A stretch of DNA of 64,000 nucleotides, from positions 116,021,475 to 116,085,474 of the forward strand of contig OV884013.1 in the NCBI GenBank assembly GCA_930367205.1, in the 5' to 3' direction. The position numbers and the translations under genes were made by a program. Below the pieces are notes generated by a model, which saw only the letters and a list, made by a program, of their open reading frames with translations, did not search any database and was not told where the DNA came from. The number at the start of each line of letters is the position of its first letter. The stretch's first letter is position 1. Source of the stretch: Acanthosoma haemorrhoidale. Lineage: Eukaryota > Arthropoda > Insecta > Hemiptera > Acanthosomatidae. Below, one piece after another: positions 62,001 through 64,000 of this stretch.

Positions 62001-64000
62001 TATATTTAGGCCCAAACCTTTTTATGATCTCCGGCCAGCAGCTCATTTAACTGGGATATAAGTTCCAGAGGTATATTTAGGCCCACACCTTTTTATGATC
62101 TCCGGCCAGCAGCTCATTTAACTGGGATATAAGTTCCAGAGGTATATTTAGGCCCAAACCATTTTATGATCTCCGGCCAGCAGCTCATTTAACTGGGATA
62201 TAAGTTCCAGAGGTATATTTAGGCCCAAACCTTTTTATGATCTCCGGCCAGCAGCTCATTTAACTGGGATATAAGTTCCAGAGGTATATTTAGGCCCAAA
62301 CCTTTTTATGATCTCCGGCCAGCAGCTCATTTAACTGGGATATAAGTTCCAGAGGTATATTTAGGCCCACACCTTTTTATGATCTCCGGCCAGCAGCTCA
62401 TTTAACTGGGATATAAGTTCCAGAGGTATATTTAGGCCCAAACCTTTTTATGATCTCCGGCCAGCAGCTCATTTAACTGGGATATAAGTTCCAGAGGTAT
62501 ATTTAGGCCCACACCTTTTTATGATCTCCGGCCAGCAGCACATTTAACTGGGATATAAGTTCCAGAGGTATATTTAGGCCCACACCTTTTTATGATCTCC
62601 GGCCAGCAGCTCATTTAACTGGGATATAAGTTCCAGAGGTATATTTAGGCCCACACCTTTTTATGATCTCCGGCCAGCAGCTCATTCAACTGGGATATAA
62701 GTTCCAGAGGTATATTTAGGCCCAAACCTTTTTATGATCTCCGGCCAGCAGCTCATTTAACTGGGATATAAGTTCCAGAGGTATATTTCGGCCCACACCT
62801 TTTTATGATCTCCGGCCAGCAGCTCATTTAACTGGGATATAAGTTCCAGAGGTATATTTAGGCCCACACCTTTTTATGATCTCCGGCCAGCAGCTCATTT
62901 AACTGGGATATAAGTTCCAGAGGTATATTTAGGCCCACACCTTTTTATGATCTCCGGCCAGCAGCTCATTTAACTGGGATATAAGTTCCAGAGGTATATT
63001 TCGGCCCACACCTTTTTATGATCTCCGGCCAGCAGCTCATTCAACTGGGATATCAGTTCCAGAGGTATATTTAGGCCCAAACCTTTTTATGATCTCCGGC
63101 CAGCAGCTCATTTAACTGGGATATAAGTTCCAGAGGTATATTTAGGCCCACACCTTTTTATGATCTCCGGCCAGCAGCTCATTCAACTGGGATATAAGTT
63201 CCAGAGGTATATTTAGGCCCACGCCTTTTTATGATCTCCGGCCAGCAGCTCATTTAACTGGGATATAAGTTCCAGAGGTATATTTAGGCCCAAACCTTTT
63301 TATGATCTCCGGCCAGCAGCTCATTTAACTGGGATATAAGTTCCAGAGGTATATTTAGGCCCACACCTTTTTATGATCTCCGGCCAGCAGCTCATTTAAC
63401 TGGGGTATAAGTTCCAGAGGTATATTTAGGCCCACACCTTTTTATGATCTCCGGCCAGCAGCTCATTTAACTGGGATATAAGTTCCAGAGGTATATTTAG
63501 GCCCAAACCTTTTTATGATCTCCGGCCAGCAGCTCATTTAACTGGGATATAAGTTCCAGAGGTATATTTAGGCCCACACCTTTTTATGATCTCCGGCCAG
63601 CAGCTCATTGAACTGGGATATAAGTTCCAGAGGTATATTGAGGCCCACACCTTTTTATGATCTCCGGCCAGCAGCTCATTTAACTGGGATATAAGTTCCA
63701 GAGGTATATTTAGGCCCACACCTTTTTATGATCTCCGGCCAGCAGCTCATTTAACTGGGATATAAGTTCCAGAGGTATATTTAGGCCCACACCTTTTTAT
63801 GATCTCCGGCCAGCAGCTCATTTAACTGGGATATAAGTTCCAGAGGTATATTTAGGCCCACACCTTTTTATGATCTCCGGCCAGCAGCTCATTCAACTGA
63901 GATATCAGTTTCAGAGGTATATTTAGGCCCACACCTTTTTATGATCTCCGGCCAGCAGCTCATTTAACTGGGATATAAGTTCCAGAGGTATATTTAGGCC
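50026..64000. repeat. 71-bp tandem satellite, about 197 monomers, with higher-order structure
   Basis: Units of 71 bp run head-to-tail from GATCTCCGGCCAG at 50,026 to the end of the window and beyond. A consensus monomer contains GATCTCCGGCCAGCAGCTCA, TTTAACTGGGATATAAGTTC and CAGAGGTATATTTAGGCCCA. Length changes are rare: one 70-bp unit (deletion at about 51,386) and 72-bp units (50,155; 53,211). The small open frames at 52,741, 54,375 and 63,534 on the minus strand come from a T-to-G change (TATATTGAGG) that removes a stop, and are not genes. Monomer variants define duplications described in the findings. The array could be pericentromeric or another heterochromatic satellite; no functional evidence. 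Confidence 0.98.

Noticed and set aside
50026..64000. CRISPR-like array
   Set aside because: Units are contiguous 71-bp repeats without unique spacers, in an animal genome; it is a satellite.

Overview
This is a repeat-saturated, AT-rich piece of an animal nuclear genome, most likely an arthropod and probably an insect. The evidence is mariner-type transposons, Jockey- and RTE-like LINEs, a Ty3/gypsy element whose LTRs run AGT...ACT, many tRNA-like SINE heads, and one short exon that reads like supervillin. I see no bacterial operon, tRNA gene, rRNA or CRISPR array. Almost every long open frame belongs to a transposable element (TE), usually a broken one.

Positions 1-31,000 are a mosaic of old TEs in intergenic or intronic DNA. 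LINE family A leaves a 3' end near 850-1316, 7515, 25,270 and later 49,470. A DD41D-type DNA transposon occurs three times (2551-3346, 15,793-17,067, 18,953-19,395). Two mariners (8346-9512 and 10,028-11,032) keep their terminal inverted repeats (TIRs) and TA target sites, and each carries a later retroposed insertion. Around 21.5-22.5 kb an RTE-like LINE sits inside a LINE-B copy between 23-bp target duplications. At 23,913-26,893 is a long inverted repeat with ~765-bp arms and a ~1.45-kb centre. The only convincing host coding sequence is a 143-bp minus-strand exon at 4955-5097.

Positions 30,440-36,555 hold a young, nearly complete Ty3/gypsy retrotransposon on the minus strand: gag with two CCHC knuckles, protease, RT/RNase H and integrase, no env, and a primer-binding site (PBS) matching tRNA-Phe. 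Its LTRs differ at only two positions. It is flanked on both sides by copies of the same ~370-bp sequence. A second, tiny LTR element (39,678-39,971) is an internally deleted relative with a clean TACA target duplication. Six copies of a ~330-bp LTR-like repeat (P) surround this region in both orientations.

Positions 40-50 kb contain Jockey ORF2 remnants, an inverted repeat pair, a (CT)35 microsatellite beside a TATA-containing segment, and several tRNA-like SINE heads.

From 50,026 to the end of the window lies a tandem satellite of 71-bp monomers, about 197 copies, continuing past the edge. Its first monomer is continuous with a tRNA-derived SINE, so the satellite appears to have grown out of a SINE head. 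Shared rare variants recur at exact multiples of 71 bp (21, 23, 49, 56, 61, 66 and 129 monomers), showing layered higher-order duplication. This is the most interesting structure in the window.
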